Source: Siphonodentalium dalli
Taxonomy: Eukaryota > Mollusca > Scaphopoda > Gadilida > Siphonodentaliidae
Reading direction: 5' to 3'
Assembly (NCBI GenBank): GCA_032622095.1
Contig: CP136062.1
Coordinates: forward strand, 195,931,887-195,995,886
Length of the DNA: 64,000 bases
Each line of letters starts with the position of its first letter. Within the stretch, counting starts at the first letter, position 1. Positions 41,381 through 53,800 of this stretch are shown here, piece after piece. Position numbers and translations under genes: made by a program. The notes beneath the pieces were generated by a model. It did no database searches, was not told where the DNA came from, and worked only from the letters and a program-made list of their open reading frames with translations.

Positions 41381-42281
41381 TTAACCCTTTCATGATGGGA
41401 GCTGCATTGGTGCAAGATTAAAGATTGTGTGCCAGTGCGTTCTCTTATATATGCAAATAAATATTATGTTAACCCTCCCAATTTTCAATTTATGTATACA
41501 TAATATTGGGATAGAAAAGAGCCATGTCCGTTTAACAATTTCTCGACTGGAGCTGTGCTGGTGCAGCATTAAAACTCTTGTGCCACTGGATTCTCTTATA
41601 TATCATACTAGCCGATGAGCCCGACGTTGTCCGGGCTATTCAAAAACCAAATTTCAAGTCGATAGCTCTACCCAGCCCGACGTTGTCCGGGCTATTCAAA
41701 AACCAAATTTCAAGTCGATAGCTCTACCCGTTTCCGAGATCTGGTCTGCGCATGCGCGAAGCTGGCGTCGCACGGGCTCGGCGACCCGATAAAATTCGTA
41801 TCCGGGGCAAGATACATTCACATACCAAATTTCAAGTCGATAGCTCCACCCGTTTCCGAGATCTCGTCTGCGCATGCGCAAAGCTGGTTTCGCACGGGCT
41901 CGGCGACCCGATAAAATTCGTATCCGGGGCAAGATACATTCACATACCAATTTCAAGTCGATAGCTCCACCCGTTTCCGAGATCTCGTCTGCGCATGCGC
42001 GAAGCGGGCGCCGCACGGGCTCGCCAATACAACAATGACGACCGCCTGGTCAAACTACACACACGTACCAAGTTTCGTCACGATCGGTCGAGAATCGTAT
42101 ATTTGTATAAATGACATACAGACAGACAGAGGTCTTCAAAATATATAGGAGATTGTTAGGCCAATGCATTCTCTTATTTGCCCATGCAAGGCTCCCTATG
42201 GGAGACTCGCATATATAAGAGAATGCATTGGCACAGGGGTTTTCGTAAACTTTCAGGAAGCTCTAGTCATAGAAGGGTTAA
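41381..42281. mobile_element. TTAA-bounded hairpin element split by a GC-rich tandem insert
   Basis: Left end TTAACCCTTTCATGATGGGA, right end AGTCATAGAAGGGTTAA. A hairpin with TGCATTCTCTTAT arms is at 42161-42231. From about 41605 to 42150 a different, GC-rich repeat interrupts it: units of about 121 bp with TTTCAAGTCGATAGCTC, GTTTCCGAGATCTCGTCTGC and GCGCATGCGC. It ends in ACATACAGACAGACAGA and TATATAGGAG, like the 3' tail of some RTE-type LINEs or their SINE partners. Confidence 0.7.
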
Positions 42282-42432
42282 TAGAGGTGTTGTCTATTCC
42301 TTGAACAAAATTATTAATTGATAGCTTCTCCTTTTGTGTCAAATTGAGATTTCTCTTGCCAAATCTTTTGCCAAATGTGAATTATTTTTGCATTTTGCAA
42401 GTGGCAGTGAAAAACCTGGTAGCAGCTCATTT

Positions 42433-43060
42433 GCAGAATGAGGTCCCCAGAGGTTGAATTTAGCAGGCTAGCATAAACAAATTCACCCTCTGGGGACCTC
42501 CTCATTCTGCATGGCCTCATCTGCTACTGGAGACATAGACTCAGATTGAAGTTCCCAAATGGTGAATATTGTGATGTACACCCATTGGGAACCTCAATTA
42601 TGCAATGTGTCGTTGGCCAATTTTGGGATATAGCACAAATGAAAAAGAAATAGAATCTGTGTGAAGATGTTTCTACCTAAGCAGAATGAGGTCCCCAGAG
42701 GGTGAATTTGGTGATGCCAGCCCTCTATGCGGGATAGCATCACCAAATTCACCCTCTGGGGACCTCATTCTGCAAATGACAGACACACTAAACTCAGACT
42801 TGGGTAGCAGGAGTGTGATGCTTTGATGGATAACACAACTTCCATGAGCTTCCTGAAATTTTGAGAATACCCTGTGCCAGTGCATTCTCTTATATATGAC
42901 GAGTCTCCCATAGGAAGCCTCGCATATATAAGGGAATACATTGGCCTAACCATATTTACATTGATCTTGTAAGCCAGTGCATTCTCTTATGTATGTGAGG
43001 CTGCACTGGCATAGGATCTTTAATGCTGCACCAGCGCAGCTTTTGTCATGAAAGGATTAA
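42433..43060. repeat. Hairpin-repeat cluster (GAATGAGGTCCCC and TTCTCTTATATA families)
   Basis: Two GCAGAATGAGGTCCCCAGAG hairpins (42433-42510 and 42681-42773) enclose an inverted copy of the segment seen at 23931-24050. Then a reversed TTAA-type hairpin element follows (hairpin 42877-42944; right end CATGAAAGGATTAA at 43060). Confidence 0.75.
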
Positions 43061-44595
43061 TACAACAGGCTTCTGTGTAAGTAAAGCAATACACTCACAA
43101 TTTTGTTTTCCTACATATATATCTTCCTCTTGATATACAGCATTGAAAAATAAGTGCCTAAAATTAGGAAATATTCTTTTGCAACCATAATTGTGTGTTT
43201 TGTTGGGAAAATGTAGTTTCACTAGTTTTATTTTATTTATGTTCTTCATCAGCATAATTCCTCTTTGCTTTACAAAGAATCTTGTGATGAACCAAGGAAC
43301 TTTGACTTAACCCTTTGTAACCATGTAACCACTTTGCAACGGCCATGTTGTTTCCAGACCAAAATGCTGAGGAGTTTCAATAATAAATGGCTGATCTGTA
43401 AATTGAAGCTAGTGAATGTCACCTACTGGTAACTTTTGAGAGGTCTAATTTACGAGTTTGAAAATGCAAAGGTATTTGCTTTATATAACTGCACTCGGAA
43501 TGTCGCTGTGCCTAGATAATCATGAGAAAATTGCCAGAATAACAAAGTTCAGTTTATTGGCAAAAACTTGGTAATGATAGGTTTAAATAAAGGTACAGCC
43601 TCAGACACCCCCCCCCCCCCCCCCCGGTAAAGTGGTCCTGCTAATGTTCTATGATGCTGGTTAGTTCTGCTTAATTGCTACGATGCTGGTGGGCCAAAAT
43701 GGTGCTGTTAAGAACATATAAAATGGTTTACACACATAACTGCTTTTCCCTGATTCATTCGGATTAGCCAAACACCACGAAAATGTCAACTTAAGATAAA
43801 ATGACGGTACTTTTTCTCAACAGCATTAGTTTGCCCTACCGGCATCATAGCAATTATGGCAGGACCCACCAGCATCATATCAAATTAGCAGGACCACTTA
43901 ACCAGCGGTGAGCCATGATTTATCTTCTGCCATGGAAATCATTGAACCAACCTTGAAATTTATTTACCATGGTTTTTGGGGTTTAGAATGCTGTGTGTGT
44001 TGGTCGGTCACCACAGGTACGAGGTCTGGAATGGAGTATAATTGTGACTGTTATATTCATATGAGTCTCTTTAAAAAAAAAACGACGATATTAATGTTAT
44101 CTGATTTACATCTCTAGAATTCCGTATGCCAATTCCTTTTCTGTATTGATGCGATCTCCTTCATTACATAGGTCCTAGGTCCTGTCTCAACACTGGGCTC
44201 TATTGCATTGGTTGTGATATAACAGCTCATTGCAAGTTGGAATCCAGTTTTTATAAAAGCCGATGACAATTACAAACACAGCTTCACGATTGCTTATGTT
44301 TAAACTGCCAGATTTGATTGGTTATATTTAAACTGCCAGATTGGAGGTCAACGATGTGTTGACAATTATCCATTGCATAGTGAAACATGACAAATTTTAT
44401 ATAATTCAGAATACATGCGATAATATTCATAATTCTTTATACTCATCTCGATCTAGGAGACGTCATCTTCAAATTTTTATCAGACAACGATATTTATTGC
44501 TTATCGTTTGTTCACTCCATATTTGGAAACAATTTATCACATCATCTTGGGAAGGTACATGTCATCCTAGAAATAGGATCCAGCCTGATTATCGC
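43061..44595. other. Unassigned intergenic sequence
   Basis: Holds a poly-C run near 43609-43626. A roughly inverted pair (GTGGTCCTGCTAATGTTCTATGATGCTGG at 43630-43660 in part, against CCACCAGCATCATA near 43865) suggests one more decayed hairpin element. Open frames up to 114 codons have no motif and partly overlap the hairpin repeat at 44596. Confidence 0.4.
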
Positions 44596-44958
44596 GTGCC
44601 TGTCATTTGCAGAATGAGGTCCCCAGAGGGTGAATTTAGTGACACTATCCCACAGTGGTCTAGCATCACTATTCATTCTGCTTAGGCCTCATCTTCTCTG
44701 GAAAGTTTTTCTATTATCAAATTTTTATAGAAACTCCTTCACATAGATTCTATTTCTTTTTTAGTTTAGTTTCTCTATATGCCCAAATTGGCAGACGACA
44801 CATTCCATAATCGAGGTTCCCAACGGGTATACAACTATACATCACAATATTCATCATTTGGGAATTTAAATATGAGTCTATGTCTCCATGTGGGATAGCG
44901 TCACTAAATTCACCCTCTGGGGACCTCATTATGCAAATGACAGGCACACTAAACTATG
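44596..44958. repeat. GAATGAGGTCCCC-family hairpin copies
   Basis: GTGCCTGTCATTTGCAGAAT followed by GAGGTCCCCAGAGGG at 44596-44632, and the inverted CCCTCTGGGGACCTCATTAT then GCAAATGACAGGCACACTAA at 44916-44955. They bracket a TTAGTTTAGTTTCTC...CAAATTGGCAGAC segment (44762-44880) shared with 23931-24050. Confidence 0.75.
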
Positions 44959-46575
44959 GCTTGAATAGGATCTGGATTGGAATTCTAGAGAAGTAAATCT
45001 GATCAGATTATTGTCGGCTTATAAAGAGACTGTGTTCATATATATGTATACATACATTTAAAAGGCCATTAAAATAAATACTTATGTTCCAAGGCAATTT
45101 TATATGGAAAATTTTATGAATGAGGGAGCCGTTTTAGTTTTTTCCAAGCAGCTCCATTAAAACCATTTATCCAGTGTGTATAACCAATATATCTTAAAGC
45201 CACATGGCGATTTGCGCTCCAAAATACACCTAATAATATTTCCCCGAGATAAAAAAGGGAGAAAATTCCAGATATTCCTTTCTAAGAGGATTGTATGTCA
45301 AAGAAAGATGCATTAAAGTCATAAAAAAAATGTCAAACAGAAAAGTCAGACCCTGAACAAACAGTGACATTTGTATTCATTGAGAAGTGGAATCGGAATA
45401 ATGTGCGACTGTCTTGTAAATGTATATTGCGCGAACTTAACATGAAACTATTTTAATACATCACATACTACTTTCTCTTTGTTTTAATTATCAAATTTAG
45501 GTAGTACCATAAACGTATCGAAGCAAAGACAGCTCTAGAGTTTCTTCCCATCGTCTACAGGTGCAACTTTTATGTGACCACTGATCTCAAATTTAGCGAA
45601 ATCTATAAGAAACAAAACACTTATTTTCAGCGTTATATGGACCAATTTGTTCAGAAATCTTTTGAGTAGGTATGTTTTGAGATGACTCTTACTAAATTGT
45701 GCATACATAATTCTGAGGTTTGAATGAGCCATGTCCATAAAAAGAAATATCTCAATATATCTCATTGTGGAAAATAAAAGATTTACTTTTAAGCTCTTGG
45801 AAATCCTGGGTGAATTTGTACACGATATAGTTGATGAGGTCTTCTCCAGGTGACGAGGGAGGGGCCTGAGAACTTAGTATTTTTATTTATTTGGCCTTGG
45901 ATATAATTATTCTTGCTTTGAAATAATAGTTAATATACATTGGTGACTCCCGTACACTCTTTTCAGGGCTTGATCAGAATTCAATGTCATCGGAAAGATC
46001 ATTCAGAATATATGCTGTATTTGTGTCAATAGTTTGTTTTACAATGAAGAATAATTTTGCTACTTGATTTTTTATCATGAGTCCCAATTGAAGAAAGGTT
46101 CAACTCTGATTTCCTGATTGGTTATAACATTGATAAAAAACAGTTGTTATTTCCTCTTGAAAATGTAATCAGTTGCCTTTTCATCAGGCTGATAAAGGCC
46201 ATAATGCCAAAATCTTCCCACAAACTGAGTACTGTTATTATATCATATGATAACTATATAGATAGATGGTTGATATGGGTGTATGGGAGTCATTCATTAG
46301 AGGTCTCGCAAAATTGCAGTTTTCATCAGTGATGGTGGGTAAATAAAACAGAAGCTCGGTGTCAATAGCGTCTTGCAACTCAGCATTTTTTCGCAAATTC
46401 AAAATCTGATATTGAATGGTGAGGCACATGTCAATATCGATTTGGATCGATTTGGCTAGCCGCTGGTTCATAGTGCCTTCAAAGTTAGATGCAAGTTTGT
46501 TCCTATGAGGCACATGGAATTCTCTGGTTTAAACTGTAGGCTTAATGTATATACATTCCTATTAAGTTTTAGTAA

Positions 46576-47153
46576 TTAACCCTGTAAATATGGGAGCTGT
46601 GCTGGTGCAGCATTAAAGACCATGTACCAGTGCATTCTCTTATATATGCGAGGTACCCTATGGATTACTTGTATATATAAGAGAATGCATTGGCACAGGG
46701 TTTTCGCAAAAAATCAGGAAGCTTCAGTCATCAAAGGGTTAACTAAAATGTAACAGTGTAGGTTTTTGTGCAACATTACATTCAGCCAGTTCACATGCGT
46801 GTTCTGTATACTGATCCTGCTGCACAACTATTTGAAAAGCAACCAGAATAATAGTTTTAATTGGAGTCTTGGATGATTATGTACCACTTTGACCCTTTCA
46901 TGATAGGAGCTGTGCTGGTGCAGCATTAAAGACCCTTTGCCAATGCATTCTCTTATATATGCGAGTTTCCCATAGGGAGCCTTGCATATAATAAGATAAT
47001 GAACTGGCTTACAAGATCAAGATAAAAATTGTTAGGCCAATGCATTCTCTTATATATGCGAGGCACCCTATGGGAGACTCGCATATATAAGAAAGTGCAT
47101 TGGCACAGGGTTTTTGCAAAAAAAAAAGGAAGCACCCATCATGAATGGGTTAA
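46576..47153. mobile_element. Two adjacent TTAA-type hairpin MITEs
   Basis: First: TTAACCCTGTAAATATGGGA at 46576 to CATCAAAGGGTTAA ending 46742, hairpin 46627-46693. Second: TTGACCCTTTCATGATAGGA at 46888 to ATGAATGGGTTAA ending 47153, hairpin 47037-47103. Both carry GGAGCTGTGCTGGTGCAGCA near the left end, as at 41400. Confidence 0.8.
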
Positions 47154-47784
47154 TATAGCACTTAATGTGCAGTTATAACATTTAACTACACCATTCTGGC
47201 CACACCTGTGATTTTGCAAAACCGCTCTATTTAGTATGATTCCCTACTGTTTTCAAAATCTAATCAGCTATCAGTTCATCGTTCAGGTGCTGCAATGGCT
47301 GCGTCTGTTATTTTGAAAACAGTAGTGACTAATTTGTTTGAGGCAGCTGAAGAAACCGTTTTCTCTGAGAATATGTAGTGCTGATTTGCATTGTTTATGG
47401 AATAATCGTTATTTTCTGATTTCATTACAATGTATAAACGCATTGGGGCCAATCACATAAAAACAAATCAAAATCTAGTGAAACAAAAAATAGGTTGAAA
47501 TTTTTTCTCAGTTTTTCCAACGAGTAATTGGTGGGTAGTTTGTTCAGAACAACTGTTGCATATTTTACAATGTTTCGTCAAAGTTCTGAAATGGTTGTGG
47601 AGATATTCCAACCTTAGCAGGTGTAAAGTTAATAGTTGTAAAGCTTGAGGTACCAGAAATGTTCAGGTGGAAACCACCCCCTCCAACAGAGACCCTCTGG
47701 CCACATCCCCGAGTAGAGGTTGACAGTCGATTCAGATTTCCTGCTTTAAAAGTTCTCCTTTATTTTCTTCAGCTGCCTCAGATC

Positions 47785-47870
47785 TTTGCTTTATATTATA
47801 TCCAATGTATAATCAATATATTATATCCAATGTATAATCAATATATTATATCCGATGTATAATTATTATA
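47785..47870 (+). repeat. Three-copy ~28-bp minisatellite
   Basis: ATTATATCCAATGTATAATC repeated at about 47795 and 47820, then with a single change (CCGATG) at about 47848. Confidence 0.8.
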
Positions 47871-48099
47871 TTGTGTATACACAAGAATGCTTTCCTAACA
47901 AAATAAAACTGCTCAGTACTTAAAATTATGTGCCATGTTTTAGAGTGTTTGTAGTGTCATCGGCACTGTTGTATAATTGTTGAAAAGTATGTTATTTTAT
48001 TATCATGTTTGTATAGTTTCCAGTCAATTATATTACTAAAAGTTTTTAACCTAATTTTGTCCATCATTTTTATTTCCATTGGAGGCCATTCTGATTGTA

Positions 48100-48243
48100 T
48101 ACAGTAATGCCCTAATTAACCGACTTCTTAACCACAGCAGGGGAGAGCTTTCCGATGAATGGCAACAAGCCATATTTCCGACTAAATCCGGAAAAGTTAC
48201 CCATAATTCTGCTGTGGATAAGAAGTCTATTAATTGGGGCATT
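48100..48243. mobile_element. Pogo/Tigger-like MITE, copy 3
   Basis: CAGTAATGCCC at the left preceded by TA; GGGGCATTAATG at the right followed by TA. Inner arms TTCTTAACCACAGCAG / CTGCTGTGGATAAGAA. Same core (GGCAACAAGCCATATTTCCG) as at 35715. Confidence 0.75.
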
Positions 48244-48249
48244 AATGTA

Positions 48250-50807
48250 TTTCTCCAGGGTTTTAGTCAGAATTCGCAGACCGTGTTAGGATTTATACAA
48301 ATTCATGGCCTGGACAAATTTATGGCCTAAAATGGTTTCTTCGGAATTTGGTGAACATCATTAAAATGTCACAGAATTTAAGGAACATCAATAATTTGGA
48401 AACTATTAGCCCACTTTCTATACTCTAATGTCTTGCCTGGATTTATGCAAAACACGTGTCGTTGCATTTATACTGTAGATTTACAGAAGTGGAGTGATGG
48501 AATTGTTAACCGATCTTTGTGACCAATCAGGATCTTCCATAGTATGGTGGGAAGCACCACCTTGTGCATGTGTTATGATAAATTGATCAATTATATAATC
48601 GATGACATGCATTTTTCCATCCGTCCATGCAGACATCTGTCACTGGTTGTTTGATCTCATCCTTTGTTTATTAAATTTGGTATGAAGGTTCGCCACCGAG
48701 AGTGCTTTCAAAAGAGTGCTCAATAATGTTTACATTTTCAGTTATATTTCTGTGTAAGTATAATGTTTTCTCCATCTGCTGGAGTATCTCAGCCATGGGT
48801 GTCTCAATTAAATTTGGTGTTCAATAGCACAAAGGTTTCAATGAAGTGTTATGTTTTAAGAGTTAATCTCCTTTGTTTAAAATAGATGCCAGTTTGGCAC
48901 CCTGAGGGTATGCCAGCCAGCACCTGTGGTGCAACCTCTTTTGCATGATTTCTACATACCAATGGCATATTTTTTCTAATCTATGATTGCGTTGTATATG
49001 AGTTTTATATAAATTGCATGACTTGTTATTTCCCTGTATAACTTGTATCTTTTCTCAAATTAGTGCTATTTTTCTCATATTTGTGTTCATTGTATTCTGA
49101 GACAGTAGACACTTTTCGCATAATGAACTACTGATAAGAATTATGAATACGGTACCACGTCACTAGAATTTGTTGTTTCTATCAGTTGTCATTTTCCTCA
49201 GATTGGGTTTTCAACAAAACTCAAAAATGCAGGAGTTGACTGTCCTTAAATGGTTTTATTGCTACTAAGAGATTTTGTCTTCTTAGAGGTTCATAATCCA
49301 ATTAAGTGGTCATTTCTTCAAAAGACGCTTTAGTTATTGGATTCTAACTACTGTCAACTATGGTATAAAATTTCCCAAAACATGTTAACATTTTGTTCAA
49401 CGAAATTTGGCCAAATTGTCAAATATCTAACACCAAAGCCACTTGATTTTAGAGTTATCCATCTTAATCTGCGATTTGGTCAGAGACCGTCAGCTTGACA
49501 AATATTTGCTAGGCTCCAAAAATTACATATCTCTGGGAAATAACAAATTAAAAAAATTGATGATCGCTGAACTTTAATAATGGGTGGGTTCCTCGACTCG
49601 AATATTTTTTTTATCCCGAAGCCGAAGAAATAGTAATTATGTGCATTTAATCGGATTATGTACCTTTAATACATGAGAGAATCTTGTGAAACAAAGCATT
49701 AAGATATGACCTGATAACATAATTGTTATGACCTTAAATACAAAATATTCAAGACAAACAGAACCATATCACCTTACTGTGAGTGGCAATAAGTTTGAAC
49801 AGCACCATTTTCTCACAAACTGACTTGTAGTCATCAATTGTGCTAAACGTTTTTGGTCCAGCAGTGGTAGTTCATTATGCGTCAATTCTCCTTTGTGGGA
49901 CAATCACCCAAGATTTTTGTTCTGATTCAAAGTATGTTCTTTTCACATTGTTGCTTATTTCGGTAAATAATATGAATGTTTATTTGTTACCAGTACCATT
50001 TGATGTAAGTGTTATATCATAAGGACCCCTTATATTTAGCAAATAAAACTTTAATATTATATAAATGTTACTTATTTTTGTCGTGCAAAATATAATTTTT
50101 TGAAGCTATTGAATTCACCGCACATATTTTTTTATAAAAAATGGAAAGCTTATCTTTCAGTGGCACAGGCCAAGTTTTGTCTATCTAATTTTACCAGCCA
50201 TTTCCAACTATGTCAATTTCCCCCGTTTCTGAGGCCCGTGCATAAAAATAAGTTTTGGCCTATTTTGCAGAAACAACAATTTGTTGCGACCTGAAAATAT
50301 GTCACACTACCACGATATAGAGGGGAAAAGCCTGTTTCCACCCTTATTTTAGTAAAAAAAAAAAATTGTTTGCCTAAATTTGACCCTAAATTGTAAAAAT
50401 ACGGGTTTGTGTATTTCAATGAAATGAAGAAACAAGAAACATACATGAACTTTTATTGGGGTGTCTTAGGCCCAAAAAAATGGCCATATTGTGACTTTAG
50501 TGACTAAAGCATGATACTTCAAATAAATGTTGCTTAGTTATATAAGGAAAACGTTTTGGGGGGCGCCCGGGTGGGAGGACCTGTTCTGGATAAAATCAAA
50601 TTTCCATGGCAACGGCATCAAATATTTCGAGAAAAGTTGAAAAAGCCCACTGTTGGGAATAAATGAGCCTTGTATTCAAAGAAATGATTTTAACTCATTG
50701 TGCCATCAATAGTGCATCAAACGGACTGGGCCACTAGGACATATAGGGTCAAGGTCAATTGCTAAGGTCAATGTCATTGGACAAATGTCATATTTTGGTC
50801 CATTTTT
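48250..50807. other. Unassigned intergenic sequence
   Basis: Part of 48610-48850 resembles 20500-20640 (AAGGTTCGCCACCGAGAG.., TGCTTTCAAAAGAG), indicating a dispersed repeat. No gene is supported; 60-77-codon open frames have no motif. Confidence 0.45.
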
Positions 50808-50899
50808 AGCTCAACTTTACTTTGTAAAGTTTGAGCTATTGCCATGGCTTTGTCGTCCGTTGTCTGTGTGTGTGCGTGATGCGTCAACAATTTCCTTTA

Positions 50900-53800
50900 T
50901 AGAGGAGCGGCCAAACGCCAAAAGTGGTCGGATACCCCTACCCTCGGTAGAACAAGTTGAAACCAACCTTTTCTGGAAGGTAAATATATATCATTTATGG
51001 AAATGATTCTTGGCCTTGCCGGAATTGGTGGCAGCTATGTATGGTAAGACTATTTGTGGAGGTACCCTACCGAAAAATTAGCCTGTTTTCAGCGGTTGGC
51101 CAGCTATACACAATTGGTTAAAAGTTAAGCACATCACAAAAAAACAGAACGTTTTATTTGTTATTATGTGGTACATGGTGATACTAGATGGGAACCTTCT
51201 TATTTTTTCTGGTTTGTTTGAGATTTCACGACGTCATGGTAGAGAATGTAACGTTATGCGTCAAAAAATCATGACGATTCAGAGAAACTGTCGCCCGTCA
51301 ACTCTGTACAAAACTAGCACGCTGGATTGAGCTTATCTTGTCATATATGTTTGGAAAGAATGGAGTATTTTCTACCCGAAGGTATTAATTTTATTACCCT
51401 ATCCCTACAAATATTGTAATTAATTGGAAAAAACTTACCCCTCCCCCAATGTCATAAAATGCTGAGTATAGACATCGCCTGGGATTGGATCCCAGAATGA
51501 TAGAATAGTGCGTAGTATTTCCTTTTATTTCGTGTAGAACACACATAACAAATGTAAAATTCGAATTTCCAACCATATTCACCATTAGAAGAGTATCAAA
51601 ATCCAAGATGGCGTCCAATATGGCCTTCAGTTTTTATTTTAAGACTCTGTGGAGCGACATAGGAAAAATCCCGAAAAGGAAAGTCCCCAGTGGTAAAATC
51701 TATATTATTGTAGTGACTACATAGAATAACATTTCATATCAAACATTAATTTGACCATTAATACATCTTTTCAATTGGTAAGCTAATAGGTAGAACTGTA
51801 TCCCTCCATCCAATGTCATAAAATTTGAAATAAAGTTATCGACTGGGATTGGAACCACGAGTGATATCATTATGCGCAGTATTTTGTTTTATTTAATGTA
51901 CAACACACATACGAAGTGACAGGTATGAATTTCCATCCATATTCACTATTAGAATAGTAAGATACAACAAAATGGCGTCCAATATGGCGTCCAATTTTAA
52001 TTGTACCACTTAGCGAACGCACATACAAACGAACTAAAATGGAACGTCCCCTGTGGCATATTGTATATCAGTGAAGTGACTACATAGACGATATCTCATA
52101 GGGTACAGTAGTTTCACCGTTAGTCTATCTTATCAGTTGGAGAATTAGTAAACAAAAACGTAATCAACACCCAGTCACAAACGTCCACATAATGGCGGCA
52201 CTTGTGACTATAATCCAGAATGCAAAGAATTAAGCAAATCGTTCGAAATTACTTTGTGTTGAATACAACGAAGAAACATAAAATGTAAAATTTGCATCCA
52301 CATCTGGTCTTAGTAGACAACCAAAATCCAAGATGACGCCCAATATGACGGCTAATTTTAATGCCAACACGCTGCGAACAATGAATACGGAAGTCGGTCA
52401 AAATGTATCATACGGCAGTTTGAAGCGATATATTGTTTAGAGTGTGTGTTTATATTAGACGTCGATATGTTGTGTTTGAGTGATGGTGGTAAGACAAAAT
52501 GTTTTTCAGATAAAGCTTTGACGTGATTGTCTCAAATTAACTTCCATAATTGGTCGATCAGCTCCGTAGGGGCGGGTAAGCCGTGTCTTTCCATTGGTTT
52601 GGTGGTATCCTACATCAGGTTCCAAATGTCACACCCCAGGATTAATACTGGATGGAAATTTGAATTTGTTGAATGTTTAGGTTGTTTTGTTTAACAATTA
52701 TCAGGAACTTTATATCAAATATTTGGAGAAAGACAAACCTACCAAAAATAAAAAAACACTTAGTGAAATTCCGAGAATGACTTAAATAGTTTAATTTGCC
52801 TAATCGTGTATCGTGTATTGATCTCCAATGCACATTTGACTATTGTTTGACACATTTGATGTCATTTTGGGACGTTAAGTAAGTAAAGAATAAACAATAT
52901 GTAGACAACTGGTAATAATAGAGGATGGTCATTGACCGTTACAAATAATCATGCAATCTATGCGGTACGAAGTGATGTTGTAATGTTCAATACTAACATA
53001 TTGCTCTCATTAATATATTGTGATAGTCTTGAATTGGCAGTCCTCCTTAACATGTCCTTTTGAATTTTCACCAACATTTTCAGAGAGCCTTGCAACAGTT
53101 TTGGCCACATGAAACATTAAATAACAGAATCACCATCTGTTGTTTTATGCAGTAACGCAAAAAAAACAAAAATCCAGTAAATAAGATATCTGATCGATCT
53201 CTGGTTTTGCCAAAGTTGGATATGAGTCCACGAGCAATCAAAGTTCACACATCATAGTAAATACCTATTAACGATACACGAAATTCATCATCGCACACAC
53301 AAATTTCTCTTTAATGACATAACATGAGACCACAATGTCCATATAATGCAATCAGCGTACACTGGTTTATAAATAGGCGTTATAGTGATCGAGAGGTTGC
53401 TGCTTTGTATAATCGTTCGAGTTTCGGCTCAGCATCAGACAAGAAAGCAACACCGCATACCTATGAATATAAGTTGTTCTCGTCATATGTTGCTTGATGT
53501 GCATGTTTTTCCGTACATTGATATTTTAGTCCCGACTAATTTGTGAGTTAAATGGTTGTGAATGTCAATCGGATTCATATATGTTACAAACAGAAGATAT
53601 TGAGTTTCCGGGCAAGACTAATTAAAATTCAATCTTCTATATCTCCGGCGGATATCATATCTGTATTAGTTCTTAGGGACGTGAGTCCTGACTATAAATG
53701 TATAGCACTCTCTCATGCTAAAACATTTTATTGATACATAGGTCATAGTGCGATAATCTCCATTGAACATGCACATTGGTGTTGCATTTATGATTGCGGT

